Shown here: in pieces, positions 16,216 to 24,591 of the stretch
Position numbering within the stretch: the first letter of the stretch is position 1
Layout of the letters: every line of letters begins with the position of its first letter
Assembly: GCF_014698965.1 (NCBI RefSeq)
Contig: NZ_JACXAE010000134.1
Location: forward strand, 62,001 to 126,000
Reading direction: 5' to 3'
Source: Iningainema tapete BLCC-T55
Lineage (GTDB): Bacteria > Cyanobacteriota > Cyanobacteriia > Cyanobacteriales > Nostocaceae
Length of the DNA stretch: 64,000 nt
Translations under genes and position numbers: made by a program
The notes under the pieces: generated by a model
Database searches by the model: none
What the model was told of the DNA's origin: nothing
Seen by the model: the letters and a program-made list of their open reading frames with translations, nothing else

Positions 16216-18441
16216 TCAACCAAACCACTTGCGATACACAGCGTTATCGCCACCAATCACAAAAGTATCGATACGGTTGAGTCCCCAAGAAACAGCGCCG
16301 GGAGCAGAAACGCATGTGCCACCTAAGTTTTCCCAAGTACTCCAAGATGTACCATCCCAGTACTTACGATACAAGGCGTTATCAGTACCAACAGCAAACA
16401 CATCTAATCGATTCGCACCCCAAGAAGTGACGGCGGGAGAATAGAACCACAAACCCCCTAAGTTTTCCCAGTTGCTGCTCCAAGATGTACCATCCCAGTA
16501 CTTCCGGTATATACTACGATCGCCACCAATCACAAACAAATCAATGCGGTTTTCTCCCCAAGACACAGCCGCAGGAGCAGATAAGCAAAAACCGCCTAAA
16601 CTTTGCCATTCACTCCAAACAGTGCCATTCCAAAACTTGTGCCACACAGCGTTGTCAGCACTGATGGTAAATACATCAAGTCTCAAAGCACCCCAAGAGG
16701 AAACAGCTACACCCTGTTTGCACAAACCGCCTAAGTTTTCCCAATCACTCCAAGCCTTACCATCCCACGACTTACGCAGTACTTGGCGTTGTTGACCAAT
16801 AATAAATGTATCGATCCGGTTTGTGGAAGCAAAAGCCGCAGGGGCAGACAAGCTAAAGCCGCCTAAACTTTGCCATTCACTCCAAACATTACCATCCCAT
16901 GATTTCTGATATACAGCACTGTCAGCAGCGATCGCAAAAACATCAAGGCGATTTTTTCCCCAAGAAGCAGCCGCAGGCGCAGAAAAACTGTTACCACCTA
17001 AATTCTCCCACCCATGCCATACTGGTAACTGCGGTACTATTAAGTCTAGAGCAGCTTTGGGCTGAATAATGCCAGCACCGGAATGTTGATCAAAACCAAC
17101 AGGACCAATATCTTTAGCTGTTTTCTTAAGAACGTCCTTTAATTCCTCTTGAGTAAGAGTTGGTTTAGCTTGCTTGAACAACGCTGCTACACCAGCAGCA
17201 ATGGGAGTAGCAGCAGAAGTGCCATTGTCACTACCAAAGTAACCCCGGAAATGAGTAATTGAACAAAAGTCAGGCTTGTTAGGATCTAACGCTGCAGGTC
17301 CTTGACTACTATAACCAACAAACTGCTCATCTTTGTTGACAGCACCCACTGTAATCACTAACGGATGTCCGTTAGCTCCCCAAATACTTTTACCAGGTCC
17401 GGCATCACCGCCACATCTACCACTCGGACAAGCTCCGCCACAGTTACCCGCAGCAAATAACACCAAAATACCTTCGTTAATAGCTTCTACTACTTTGCGG
17501 GTGAAGGGATGATCGGGATTTGTGGCATAATAGTCATCCCAACTTTTTTGATATATACCCCAACTATTAGTCAGAATTTGGGGAGTGCCATCGGTTCTAT
17601 GCTGGTTGATTGCCCATTCAAATACTTTCAAAGCATTGGATATGGAATTGCCACCGGAAATTCGACAATCATATATTTTGGCTTCCGGAGCCATACCTAG
17701 AACATCAGTGGCACACATGTTACCATGTTCATTCCAAGCTTTTGCTTTTGTCCCCCAGTCAAATGCGGGACCACCAATGACGTTGGGAATGCGGCGAATC
17801 GTTTCACCAACAGCCACTTCGCGACCTTCAGCCGTAATTCCACCATCCACCACGCCAACAACTATACCTTGACCTTTGTAGCCAGCCGCCCAGATTTGAT
17901 CTACACCAAAATATTTGGCAACATCAGCGATCGCTCCTTTCGGTGTTGTAGGCGAACAATCACAAGTACCAATTGGACAATTACCAGCTTCATCCATTGG
18001 CATGACCAAATCTTGATCAACTACCTCTGAATCGAAGGGAGCAATTGGCGTATCTTTATAAACTTTTACTACGTTTGACTGTGCCTCCAAGTCTGGGATT
18101 TGACTTTCTTCAATCACCCCACGCACAATCATAGTCTCTTCATTGCTACCCATCAAACTTGGTGCTTGCTCACTAGCAGAACTGACTGGTACGGGTTCGT
18201 AACTAGTATCTAATTGAAAGCTAGTAACATTCATCTCAGAAATCACCCCAGATGCGCCCATTGCGCCTTGAGTTTTGGGTACACGTATTTCGACAAGCAC
18301 GTTTTGCATCTGCCCTACACCACTGGAGTTCATCTCGCTGCTGGGCATTTCACTTGTACGGGGTGGTGTGTCCATGTTTATGGATGGCATTTCTGGTTGT
18401 GTTCTTCCAGTGGACATGTTATTATTATTGCCAGTGTTCAT
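16216..18441 (-). CDS. Subtilisin-like S8 serine peptidase with C-terminal six-blade DUF346 propeller
   Basis: A 741-residue protein in three parts. Residues 1-150 are a Met/Ser/Pro/Asn-rich, Cys-poor region with no signal peptide. Residues about 165-470 are a subtilase: catalytic Asp199 in GVVDGG, His239 in NEHGN, Asn333 in AAGN and Ser409 in NGTSAATPIAAG. Residues 473-741 hold six repeats of about 45 residues with the pattern WENLGG...APA..SWG.NRLDVF..G.DNA.Y.K.WDG..WS, a DUF346-type propeller likely to bind glycans. AAGGA seven bases before the ATG supports the start. It is divergent from the two-cysteine module cluster, and could process or anchor those products; this is inference. Confidence 0.88.
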   Translation of the reverse strand: MNTGNNNNMSTGRTQPEMPSINMDTPPRTSEMPSSEMNSSGVGQMQNVLVEIRVPKTQGAMGASGVISEMNVTSFQLDTSYEPVPVSSASEQAPSLMGSNEETMIVRGVIEESQIPDLEAQSNVVKVYKDTPIAPFDSEVVDQDLVMPMDEAGNCPIGTCDCSPTTPKGAIADVAKYFGVDQIWAAGYKGQGIVVGVVDGGITAEGREVAVGETIRRIPNVIGGPAFDWGTKAKAWNEHGNMCATDVLGMAPEAKIYDCRISGGNSISNALKVFEWAINQHRTDGTPQILTNSWGIYQKSWDDYYATNPDHPFTRKVVEAINEGILVLFAAGNCGGACPSGRCGGDAGPGKSIWGANGHPLVITVGAVNKDEQFVGYSSQGPAALDPNKPDFCSITHFRGYFGSDNGTSAATPIAAGVAALFKQAKPTLTQEELKDVLKKTAKDIGPVGFDQHSGAGIIQPKAALDLIVPQLPVWHGWENLGGNSFSAPAAASWGKNRLDVFAIAADSAVYQKSWDGNVWSEWQSLGGFSLSAPAAFASTNRIDTFIIGQQRQVLRKSWDGKAWSDWENLGGLCKQGVAVSSWGALRLDVFTISADNAVWHKFWNGTVWSEWQSLGGFCLSAPAAVSWGENRIDLFVIGGDRSIYRKYWDGTSWSSNWENLGGLWFYSPAVTSWGANRLDVFAVGTDNALYRKYWDGTSWSTWENLGGTCVSAPGAVSWGLNRIDTFVIGGDNAVYRKWFG

Positions 18442-19205
18442 ATTTTTGTCCTTTTTATCGGTTTTTAGGTATATTTACATACAATGCGCTAAATTACCAG
18501 CAGATATCAAGCTTGAAGTGAAGCTTGCTGGTATGTCTGATGATTTCTACTATCTTAAGTTTTGATTTTTCGGATTTTTTCTCCCAATCTTATGTAAAGA
18601 TACAAAAACTTTTCAATTAAGTGAATATACTGAAGTCTACAATTGCTTCATCTTACAAGTTATTTGTAAAGACACAACATTCTCTGGAGGGGTTGGTTAG
18701 AATTACATGACCTCTCTGAGGGTTGGTATGTTGCTAAAGAACCTGGAGGGAAAAGTCAAGACATAATATTTACAGGAAAAAAATCTTAAAAGTATATAAA
18801 GAACAGCATTTTTGATGCTGATTTACTGTACTTTAGAAAATTGAATTCAAAAATAACAGGGAGTCCAGACTAGAAAGTGTGGAATTGAAACTTGGAAGTT
18901 ATTTTTCCGAAGCGCCCCGCGTCTCATTCGAGCAGTTTGCCTTCTTACGGCATAAAAATCTTTTTTGTAAATTGTCTTGAAACAGAGAAACCAAGCTCTA
19001 AAAAAATGGGAACCTTAATAACAAATTTAAAATTTGTATTAAAGGATAACCAGACCTAAAAAGGTTACTCAATTATAGCCGATAACGCGCATTTTCTTTA
19101 CGGAAAACAAAGAACAGAGAATCTCTGTTACCTGTTACCCGTTGCATTTTTTTGTAATGAAAACACAATTCTACACCATTACATTCTCCATAAGAATTAA
19201 AAACA
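18442..19205. other. 764-base spacer between divergent genes
   Basis: A+T-rich region between the subtilase gene and the first gene of the module cluster. I see no ORF with coding character and no strong hairpin. It should hold the divergent promoters. GGGTTGGT occurs twice (near 18694 and 18720) beside CTGGAGG, also twice, a possible direct-repeat operator, but this is weak. Confidence 0.4.
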
Positions 19206-19643
19206 ATGACAACTGCAAATCAATCAACAACTCAAACAACTAATATTACAGATTTAGTGGTTAACAGTAAAAAGAACTGCTACCACCTCTTTTCTCAGCG
19301 TATGACTGAGATTCAAAACACAGGAGTTAACACAGAACTAAAGCCAGGGATTCACGTTATCAGAATTCGCAAAGGTTCTTTTGATTACGTTAAAGGCGAT
19401 GTTCAGAAGGGTGAACCCATAGTAATGCTCTGGATTTATGGTGGTAAGTTCAAGAATCTAAAAACTAATATAGAGGTTCCTGCAGGCTGGTCAACTTTGA
19501 ATGGTTATGACGATACCTTGACCTTAGCAGTATCAGAAACCTCAACACTGTGTGCCTTCTTTTTTGATGTTGAAGTTGGGGATAACGATGGAGATGTGAC
19601 AGTTTCAGTGATAAAAGTTGGTGAACTTAATGATTTAGATTAA
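19206..19643 (+). CDS. Hypothetical protein, predicted beta-rich
   Basis: A 145-residue protein that I do not recognise. The N-terminal 20 residues are Thr/Asn/Gln-rich (TTANQSTTQTTNITDL); the rest alternates hydrophobic and polar residues as in a beta-sandwich (GIHVIRIRKGSFDYV, IVMLWIYGGKF, LCAFFFDVEVGDNDGDV). The Asp/Asn-rich DNDGD loop could bind calcium. No signal peptide is seen. It is the first gene of the plus-strand cluster that includes the two-cysteine module proteins, and may be a small lectin-like or surface protein. Followed by a strong hairpin. Confidence 0.6.
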   Translation: MTTANQSTTQTTNITDLVVNSKKNCYHLFSQRMTEIQNTGVNTELKPGIHVIRIRKGSFDYVKGDVQKGEPIVMLWIYGGKFKNLKTNIEVPAGWSTLNGYDDTLTLAVSETSTLCAFFFDVEVGDNDGDVTVSVIKVGELNDLD

Positions 19644-19698
19644 GTTGTTTACTTGACTGGATCGCAAAAGACAGTCATTCATAAAATTATGACATTAA

Positions 19699-19739
19699 GG
19701 GGTATGAAGAGGCTACCGATGGTGGTTTCTTCATACCCC
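19699..19739 (+). terminator. Strong hairpin after the 19.2-kb gene
   Basis: A 12-bp perfect inverted repeat (GGGGTATGAAGA / TCTTCATACCCC) with a 17-base loop, 55 bases past the stop codon. No U-tract follows, so it may be a processing or stability element rather than a simple terminator. It separates the first gene from the module genes. Confidence 0.55.
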
Positions 19740-19901
19740 GTCGGATAAATATTAAGAAACACTTTGCGATTCCAGTTGCATAAGTCTTGCATTTTTTGAT
19801 ATGTAAACTTTCTTTAATGAAAGTATCTTAGATTATAGTGATTTGTGCTAATATCTTAAACAAGAGATTTAAAAAGTTTACATTCAACAGGAACAAAATA
19901 G

Positions 19902-20135
19902 ATGAGCGAACAAAATTATACAAATTCGGATTCAGGCAAATTGGCTTCGTTGAATATCGAGTCTTTAAGTTTCGATAGTTTTGCACGCAACCCAGGAAAC
20001 GACATCGTTTGTGTGGCTCCAGTCCGTACCATTGTTAGACGAGAAGAAGAGATTGTTCTGATTCGTCGAGTTCGTAAGGTTGAAGAGATAGATGCAAGTC
20101 CAGCTTGTCCAGTGAACACAACTCAGTTGAGTTAG
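19902..20135 (+). CDS. Two-cysteine module protein, stand-alone copy 1
   Basis: A 77-residue protein made of a variable N-terminus (MSEQNYTNSDSGKLASLN) and a conserved core: ESLSFDSF, RNPGNDIVCVAP, VRTIVRREEEI, IRRVRKVEEIDASP, ACPVNT. It recurs in the next three genes with near-identical core sequence. It has two conserved Cys, a highly charged middle (alternating RR and EEE) and no signal peptide. I know no family with this pattern. The AGGAAC sequence upstream of the ATG is a plausible ribosome-binding site. It could be a precursor peptide, a small binding domain or a structural protein. Confidence 0.75.
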   Translation: MSEQNYTNSDSGKLASLNIESLSFDSFARNPGNDIVCVAPVRTIVRREEEIVLIRRVRKVEEIDASPACPVNTTQLS

Positions 20136-20202
20136 GTTCAACTAGAGGGTGCACCAACCTAATCAAACTCAATGATCTGAAGCAACTACAAAAAAGAGAT
20201 TT

Positions 20203-20481
20203 ATGAGTGCTCAAAATTTTGATTCAGGCAAATTAGTTTCGCTAAATATCGAGTCTTTAAGTTTCGATGATTTTGGTCGCAATTCAGGAAGCGACATTGT
20301 TTGCGTCGCTCCAGTCCGCACCATTGTCAGACGAGAAGAAGAGATTGTTTTGATTCGCCGGGTTCGTAAGGTGGAAGAAATAGATGCAAGTCCAGCTTGT
20401 CCAGTGAACACCACTCAGCTGAGCCAGGTTCAACTAGAAGGTGCACCAGCCGAACAACAAAGAGCAGGAATTGGCTTGTGA
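20203..20481 (+). CDS. Two-cysteine module protein, stand-alone copy 2 with read-through tail
   Basis: A 92-residue paralogue of copy 1, starting MSAQNFDSGKLVSLN and carrying the same core with both Cys. Where copy 1 stops (LS then TAG), this gene has CAG and runs on as QVQLEGAPAEQQRAGIGL. The DNA after the stop of copy 1 is homologous to this tail (GGTTCAACTAGA.GGTGCACCA), so the extension comes from loss of the stop codon after duplication. 67 bases separate the two genes and they are likely cotranscribed. Confidence 0.75.
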   Translation: MSAQNFDSGKLVSLNIESLSFDDFGRNSGSDIVCVAPVRTIVRREEEIVLIRRVRKVEEIDASPACPVNTTQLSQVQLEGAPAEQQRAGIGL

Positions 20482-20666
20482 AAACCAGAAAGCAAGAGTT
20501 AAGCCGAAACAAGAGTTGAACTATCTAGCCTGCTTAGAGAATGTGCATCAGTTGTTCAAAGTCACACTAGTCATTTAGGAGTTGATGATGTACACAACTG
20601 GTGCATCTTTAGAAAAAAGTTAAAATTATTTTACTTAATAAGTTAATATAGTAAAGAAACAGAGCG

Positions 20667-21812
20667 ATGAGTGATCACCCTGATAAAATAACTATCAATG
20701 CGATCGTTCGAGACTTTCGAGCCGACCATCCTGATTTTGAGACAGACCGTTTCACACTGTGGAATCGAGATGATCTACGCAAGCCGGACAAAGAGATCGT
20801 GCAAGTCCAGTTAAGTGCTGACAATAAGCCAATTTATAATTCTCAGCATTACCATCTATCAACCTCAGGTCAAGCAAAATATTTCGATCAGTGGTATAGA
20901 GATGTTCCCGGTGTAAATAAATCATTTAAGTATCCACTGGTATTAGAACATACTGGTAATGGCAACTATAAATTTGAGAGTTACTCGTTTTTTCCCCTAG
21001 ATGGGCAGCAAGAAATATTTGGTACTCTATATGAGGAAATTTTGGATAGTCAGCACCAATTAACTCCAATTGGTCGCAAAGTAATAGAAAAAAATGAGGG
21101 TGTTCTGAAGCATGAGGATGGAAGACCCTTTAGTAGGGAAGATGTGGAAGGAAGGTTTCGTTTTGATCAACGCTCAAAACAACATAATTACCATTTCACT
21201 CTTGAGGCAGTCACAAGTTTTACTTATCAGGGCACAGAATATTTTAAATTTTTTGGGGATGATGACCTGTGGATTTTCATTGATGGCAAATTGGTTATTG
21301 ATCTCGGGGGACTTCATGAAGCAGCAGAGCAAGAGATTGATTTGAGACTGACAAACCCGAAAAACCGCGCTGGAAATAAATCAACTACGTTGGCACTGAG
21401 AGTTAGAGATGATTTAGGTATTCAGCATGCCGACGAAAATCTAGAACTGGTTCTGCAAGTTGGGCAACAGTATGACCTGAGAATATTCTATGCAGAGCGG
21501 CATACCTTCGACTCCAACTGTTGTTTCTATACCTCACTACAGTTGAAATCAGAAACACCAGAAAAAACGCCTGATACTCCACTTAGTCCAATACCAAACA
21601 CCTCAAAACCATCCCAACTTATACCATCATTTATAGATGCAATAACCTTCGACTCATTTGAACGCAATCCCGAAAGGGATATTGTCTGCGTCACACCCAT
21701 CCGCAGTATTATCCGTCGAGAAGAAGAAATTACGATTATTCGCAGAGTTCGTAAGGTAGAAGAAATTGAAGCAAGTCCAGCTTGTCCAGTCAACACCACT
21801 CAGTTGAGTTAG
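20667..21812 (+). CDS. Fibro-slime (PA14-like) domain protein ending in the two-cysteine module
   Basis: A 381-residue protein. Residues about 5-290 match the fibro-slime domain (TIGR02148 type, PA14 fold): VRDFRADHPDFE, FDQWYRDVPGVN, FFPLDG, HNYHFTLEAVTSFTY, DDDLWIFIDGKLVIDLGGLH, DLRIFYAERHTFDSN. PA14-type folds usually bind carbohydrate, often through the DDD-type calcium loop, here seen as GDDDLW. A Pro/Ser-rich linker (about 295-320) leads to the two-cysteine module, which forms the extreme C-terminus (IVCVTPIRSIIRREEEI ... ASPACPVNT). No signal peptide is seen. It is probably an adhesive or surface protein. Confidence 0.82.
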   Translation: MSDHPDKITINAIVRDFRADHPDFETDRFTLWNRDDLRKPDKEIVQVQLSADNKPIYNSQHYHLSTSGQAKYFDQWYRDVPGVNKSFKYPLVLEHTGNGNYKFESYSFFPLDGQQEIFGTLYEEILDSQHQLTPIGRKVIEKNEGVLKHEDGRPFSREDVEGRFRFDQRSKQHNYHFTLEAVTSFTYQGTEYFKFFGDDDLWIFIDGKLVIDLGGLHEAAEQEIDLRLTNPKNRAGNKSTTLALRVRDDLGIQHADENLELVLQVGQQYDLRIFYAERHTFDSNCCFYTSLQLKSETPEKTPDTPLSPIPNTSKPSQLIPSFIDAITFDSFERNPERDIVCVTPIRSIIRREEEITIIRRVRKVEEIEASPACPVNTTQLS

Positions 21813-21895
21813 GTTCAACAAGAGGACAAATGTAGTCTTGAAGAGAAAATTTCAGGTTTTCTCTGTCTAAAAATAAAATGTTTATGGAGAAATTT

Positions 21896-22594
21896 ATGAG
21901 TTCTCAAAATTCGGATTTTGGCAAACTTATTTCACTAAACCTTGAGTCCCTAAGCTTCGATAGTTTTGGACGTAACCCTGGAAATGACATCGTTTGCGTT
22001 GCTCCAGTCCGTACCATTGTCAGACGCGAAGAGGAGATTGTTCTGATTCGTCGGGTTCGCAAAGTAGAGGAAATTGATGCCAGTCCTGCTTGTCCCGTTA
22101 ATACAATTCAGATTGGAAGTTATAAACTCACTGTTTATGCAAACGCTGGTTTACAAAATAGTGAGGATACAATCACTGATAGAAAGGAATTTGTTCGCAC
22201 ACTTTGGAATAACGGCAAGTTACCTTATATTGCTAACGATCAAGACAAACCGATTAAAGTAAAACTTGATATTAAGGGCAAGTGGAATTATGGTCCTAAT
22301 GAGTTTAATGCGCTTGTAGGTAGTGAAGGCAATCAAAGCATGACCTCTAAAGAGACAGCAGAGGGAGATATGCTCTTTACAGAACCCGAAATTCGCCCAG
22401 CAATGCTAGTTGCGTTCAAAATTGAAAATCAGGGGGGCGAATTTAAGTACAAGCCTGTTGCTTATGGTGAGCAGTTAAAGCGGGAAATTACTTTGCAACC
22501 AGGCGAAAGATTGTACTTTATCAACAACGACCAACCAGGTTACTACAAGGACAATGATAAAGAACTCACTGTTGAATGGACGATAGTTTCATAG
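21896..22594 (+). CDS. Two-cysteine module fused to a LecA/PA-IL-like lectin domain
   Basis: About 232 residues from the ATG at 21896, which follows GGAG at good spacing (an ATG at 21878 would add six residues). Residues 1-72 are the module (MSSQNSDFGKL ... DIVCVAPVRT ... ASPACPVNT). The rest resembles the galactophilic lectin LecA/PA-IL: YKLTVYANAGLQNSED, then DIKGKWNYGPNEFNALVG, MLVAFKIENQGGEF and the calcium/galactose-site-like YFINNDQPGYYKDNDKELTV, comparable to the YNDVPGTY.NN motif of PA-IL. So here the module is N-terminal, opposite to the fibro-slime protein. No signal peptide is seen. Confidence 0.75.
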   Translation: MSSQNSDFGKLISLNLESLSFDSFGRNPGNDIVCVAPVRTIVRREEEIVLIRRVRKVEEIDASPACPVNTIQIGSYKLTVYANAGLQNSEDTITDRKEFVRTLWNNGKLPYIANDQDKPIKVKLDIKGKWNYGPNEFNALVGSEGNQSMTSKETAEGDMLFTEPEIRPAMLVAFKIENQGGEFKYKPVAYGEQLKREITLQPGERLYFINNDQPGYYKDNDKELTVEWTIVS

Positions 22595-22719
22595 TTTGAA
22601 AACTCAGGAAAGTTAAGGTTCTTGATGCAAGTCTGGCTTAGGCAATAATTACGGCTCCAGAGTCGTAACGGCAAGAGAAATAACCTCCATTTAGCTGAAT
22701 GTCACAGGGCTAGGGATTT

Positions 22720-22738
22720 GCTAACAGGGAAGGTTAGC
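22720..22738 (+). terminator. Small hairpin after the lectin-like gene
   Basis: GCTAAC / GTTAGC stem with a 7-base loop followed by TTTCTT, about 125 bases past the stop of the LecA-like gene. It may end transcription of the module cluster before the TPR gene. Confidence 0.4.
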
Positions 22739-22805
22739 TTTCTTAGTCCTGTTGTTTATTTATAAAACCCAAATATTTTATTATATTTCATGACAATGAC
22801 CGGAA

Positions 22806-23966
22806 ATGATTAAATCAGTTGTTTCACTGGACGGAAATTATTTTTCCAGGATAAACTTTACTATGGTTAGTTTTTTTATTGTCTTCACTGTTTTGTTTTT
22901 ACTATTATTTTCAGTTTTGATATTTAAACGACGGTATAATTCTCAATCTCAACAACAAAAATTAAAAAATATTCAAAAGGAATACAACCAAGAAACTTTG
23001 GAAAGGCAAAATTTCACAAATATGAATGATTCTCAGTTGGAAACACAGGTTTCACAAGAACTCAAAGAAAGGCAAAATTTTACAAATATGAATGATTCTC
23101 AGTTGGAAACACAGGCATCACAGGAACTCACAGAAAATCATAATCAAGAAAATTTGGCAGAGCTTGAAAGCCAAAGTGTCATCTCTCAAAATGATTTTCA
23201 GTCGGAGCAAAATTATTACAATTTAGGAAATCAGTTTTTCCATCAAAAAGATTATCAAAAAGCAATTGAAGCTTATACTAAAGCGATTCATTTAAAGCCT
23301 GATTATGCTGAAGTATATAATAATATTGGCAATGTTTATTATCAGCTAGGCAATTATGAACAAGCTATTGACGAATATACCAAAGCTATTGATATTAATC
23401 CTGAATATACAAAGGCTTATTATAATCGCGGCAATGCCTATCATGCATTGCAACAATATCAACAGGCGATCGCCGATTACGATCAAGCCATTAATCTAAA
23501 TCCAAAATATGCTGAAGCTTATAACAATAGAGGAAGTATTTATTGTACTATAAAAGATTATCAACAAGCAATTGAAGATTATGATACAGCAATTGAGATT
23601 AACCCTGAATTTGCTGAGGTTTACAATAATATAGGCAATCTTTATTATCAGCTAAAGAAATACGAAGAAGCCATCGAAAATTATAATCAATCCTTAGAGA
23701 TTTTGCCCCAACAACCCGAAGCATTTAACAATCGAGGGAATGCTTATTATGCTCTAGAACAATATCAAGACGCAATTAAAGATTACGACCAAGCCTTGAC
23801 AATGCAGCCTAGTTATCCTGAACCTTACTACAATCGAGGGCTTGCCTATAAAAGGTTAGGGAACAATGAAATAGCCAGAAATGACCTACAAAAGGCACTT
23901 AGCTTAGCGCAACAACAAGGAAATACAATTCTTCTTAAAGAATTACAAATAGCCATGCAAAATTAA
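22806..23966 (+). CDS. Membrane-anchored TPR protein
   Basis: A 386-residue protein with one N-terminal membrane segment (SFFIVFTVLFLLLFSVLIF), a Gln/Asn-rich linker and six to seven TPR units (for example YYNLGNQFFHQKDYQKAIEA, YNNIGNVYYQLGNYEQAIDE, YNRGNAYHALQQYQQAIADY). The linker contains an almost exact 66-base tandem duplication (23001-23066 and 23067-23132; ERQNFTNMNDSQLET twice). TPRs mediate protein-protein contacts; the partner is unknown. ATG at 22806 is used, but an ATG at 22863 just before the membrane segment is possible. Confidence 0.78.
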   Translation: MIKSVVSLDGNYFSRINFTMVSFFIVFTVLFLLLFSVLIFKRRYNSQSQQQKLKNIQKEYNQETLERQNFTNMNDSQLETQVSQELKERQNFTNMNDSQLETQASQELTENHNQENLAELESQSVISQNDFQSEQNYYNLGNQFFHQKDYQKAIEAYTKAIHLKPDYAEVYNNIGNVYYQLGNYEQAIDEYTKAIDINPEYTKAYYNRGNAYHALQQYQQAIADYDQAINLNPKYAEAYNNRGSIYCTIKDYQQAIEDYDTAIEINPEFAEVYNNIGNLYYQLKKYEEAIENYNQSLEILPQQPEAFNNRGNAYYALEQYQDAIKDYDQALTMQPSYPEPYYNRGLAYKRLGNNEIARNDLQKALSLAQQQGNTILLKELQIAMQN

Positions 23967-24078
23967 AGTATAAACAAGGGAGATGTGATTTCCCTCGTCA
24001 AAGTTGGCAAACGGAGCGTGCTAGTATAATTTGTATAATTTTTTTTAGTTTTCCCTATCAGTACAATTCAGAGCAAGC

Positions 24079-24396
24079 ATGAGTATTAAAAAACAATTTT
24101 CCAACTTTCAAGAACTGATCGCAAACACAAATACTCCTGTGTTAGTTAGTTTCTATGCAACTTGGTGTGGCTACTGTAAGACGTTGGCACCGATACTAGA
24201 TCAAGTCAAAGCACAGATGGGCTCGCGCATCCAAGTGGTCAAAATTGATTCAGAGAAATATCCTCAATTAGCGTCTCAATACCAAGTTCAGGCTTTACCG
24301 ACGACACTTGTTTTTGTGGATGGGGAACTTGCTAGTCGGATCAAGGGTGTCATGCAAGCCTCCGATCTGATGCAACACTTGACAAAATTTCTTTAA
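24079..24396 (+). CDS. Thioredoxin-like protein with WCGYC active site
   Basis: A 105-residue thioredoxin fold protein: FYATWCGYCKTLAPIL contains the redox pair, with Tyr in place of the usual Pro of WCGPC, and the cis-Pro loop is QALPTTLVFVDG. A WCGYC site generally shifts the redox potential toward a more oxidising or specialised exchange function. There is no signal peptide, so it is cytoplasmic. It lies on the same strand as the module cluster 1.5 kb upstream, which carries conserved cysteine pairs; a link is only speculative. Confidence 0.88.
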   Translation: MSIKKQFSNFQELIANTNTPVLVSFYATWCGYCKTLAPILDQVKAQMGSRIQVVKIDSEKYPQLASQYQVQALPTTLVFVDGELASRIKGVMQASDLMQHLTKFL

Positions 24397-24449
24397 TCAT
24401 TTGATAAAACTAAATTAAATATTTAGCTATGTCAACCTAAGTTAAGATT

Positions 24450-24517
24450 CTTGTGGGGCAGGCATCCTGCCTGCTCAGAAAATTCACTCTTACGGGCAAG
24501 ATGCCCATCCCACAAGC
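24450..24517. repeat. Compound inverted repeat (GTGGGGCAGGC type)
   Basis: A dispersed cyanobacterial repeat made of GGCAGGCATCCTGCC and GGGCAAGATGCCC hairpins enclosed by TTGTGGG / CCCACAA. It lies in the 195-base spacer between the convergent thioredoxin gene and the EF-rich operon and may serve as a bidirectional terminator. Confidence 0.7.
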
Positions 24518-24591
24518 AGACAAAATTCATACTGCACTCTATGTAAGGCCTAGTGTTGCCATATAAAAAAACTCTGAGCGATCGCTCCCCT

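Noticed and set aside
16472-18565. Several long open frames on the plus strand across the subtilase gene
   Set aside because: They are antisense to a clear protein with catalytic residues and repeated propeller blades; the antisense frames reflect the repeated codon pattern of the blades.
19902-22594. Cyanobactin or other known RiPP cluster
   Set aside because: The small proteins look precursor-like and a subtilase is near, but there is no YcaO, LanM, radical SAM, ATP-grasp or PatA/G-type gene, and the module also appears inside large proteins.
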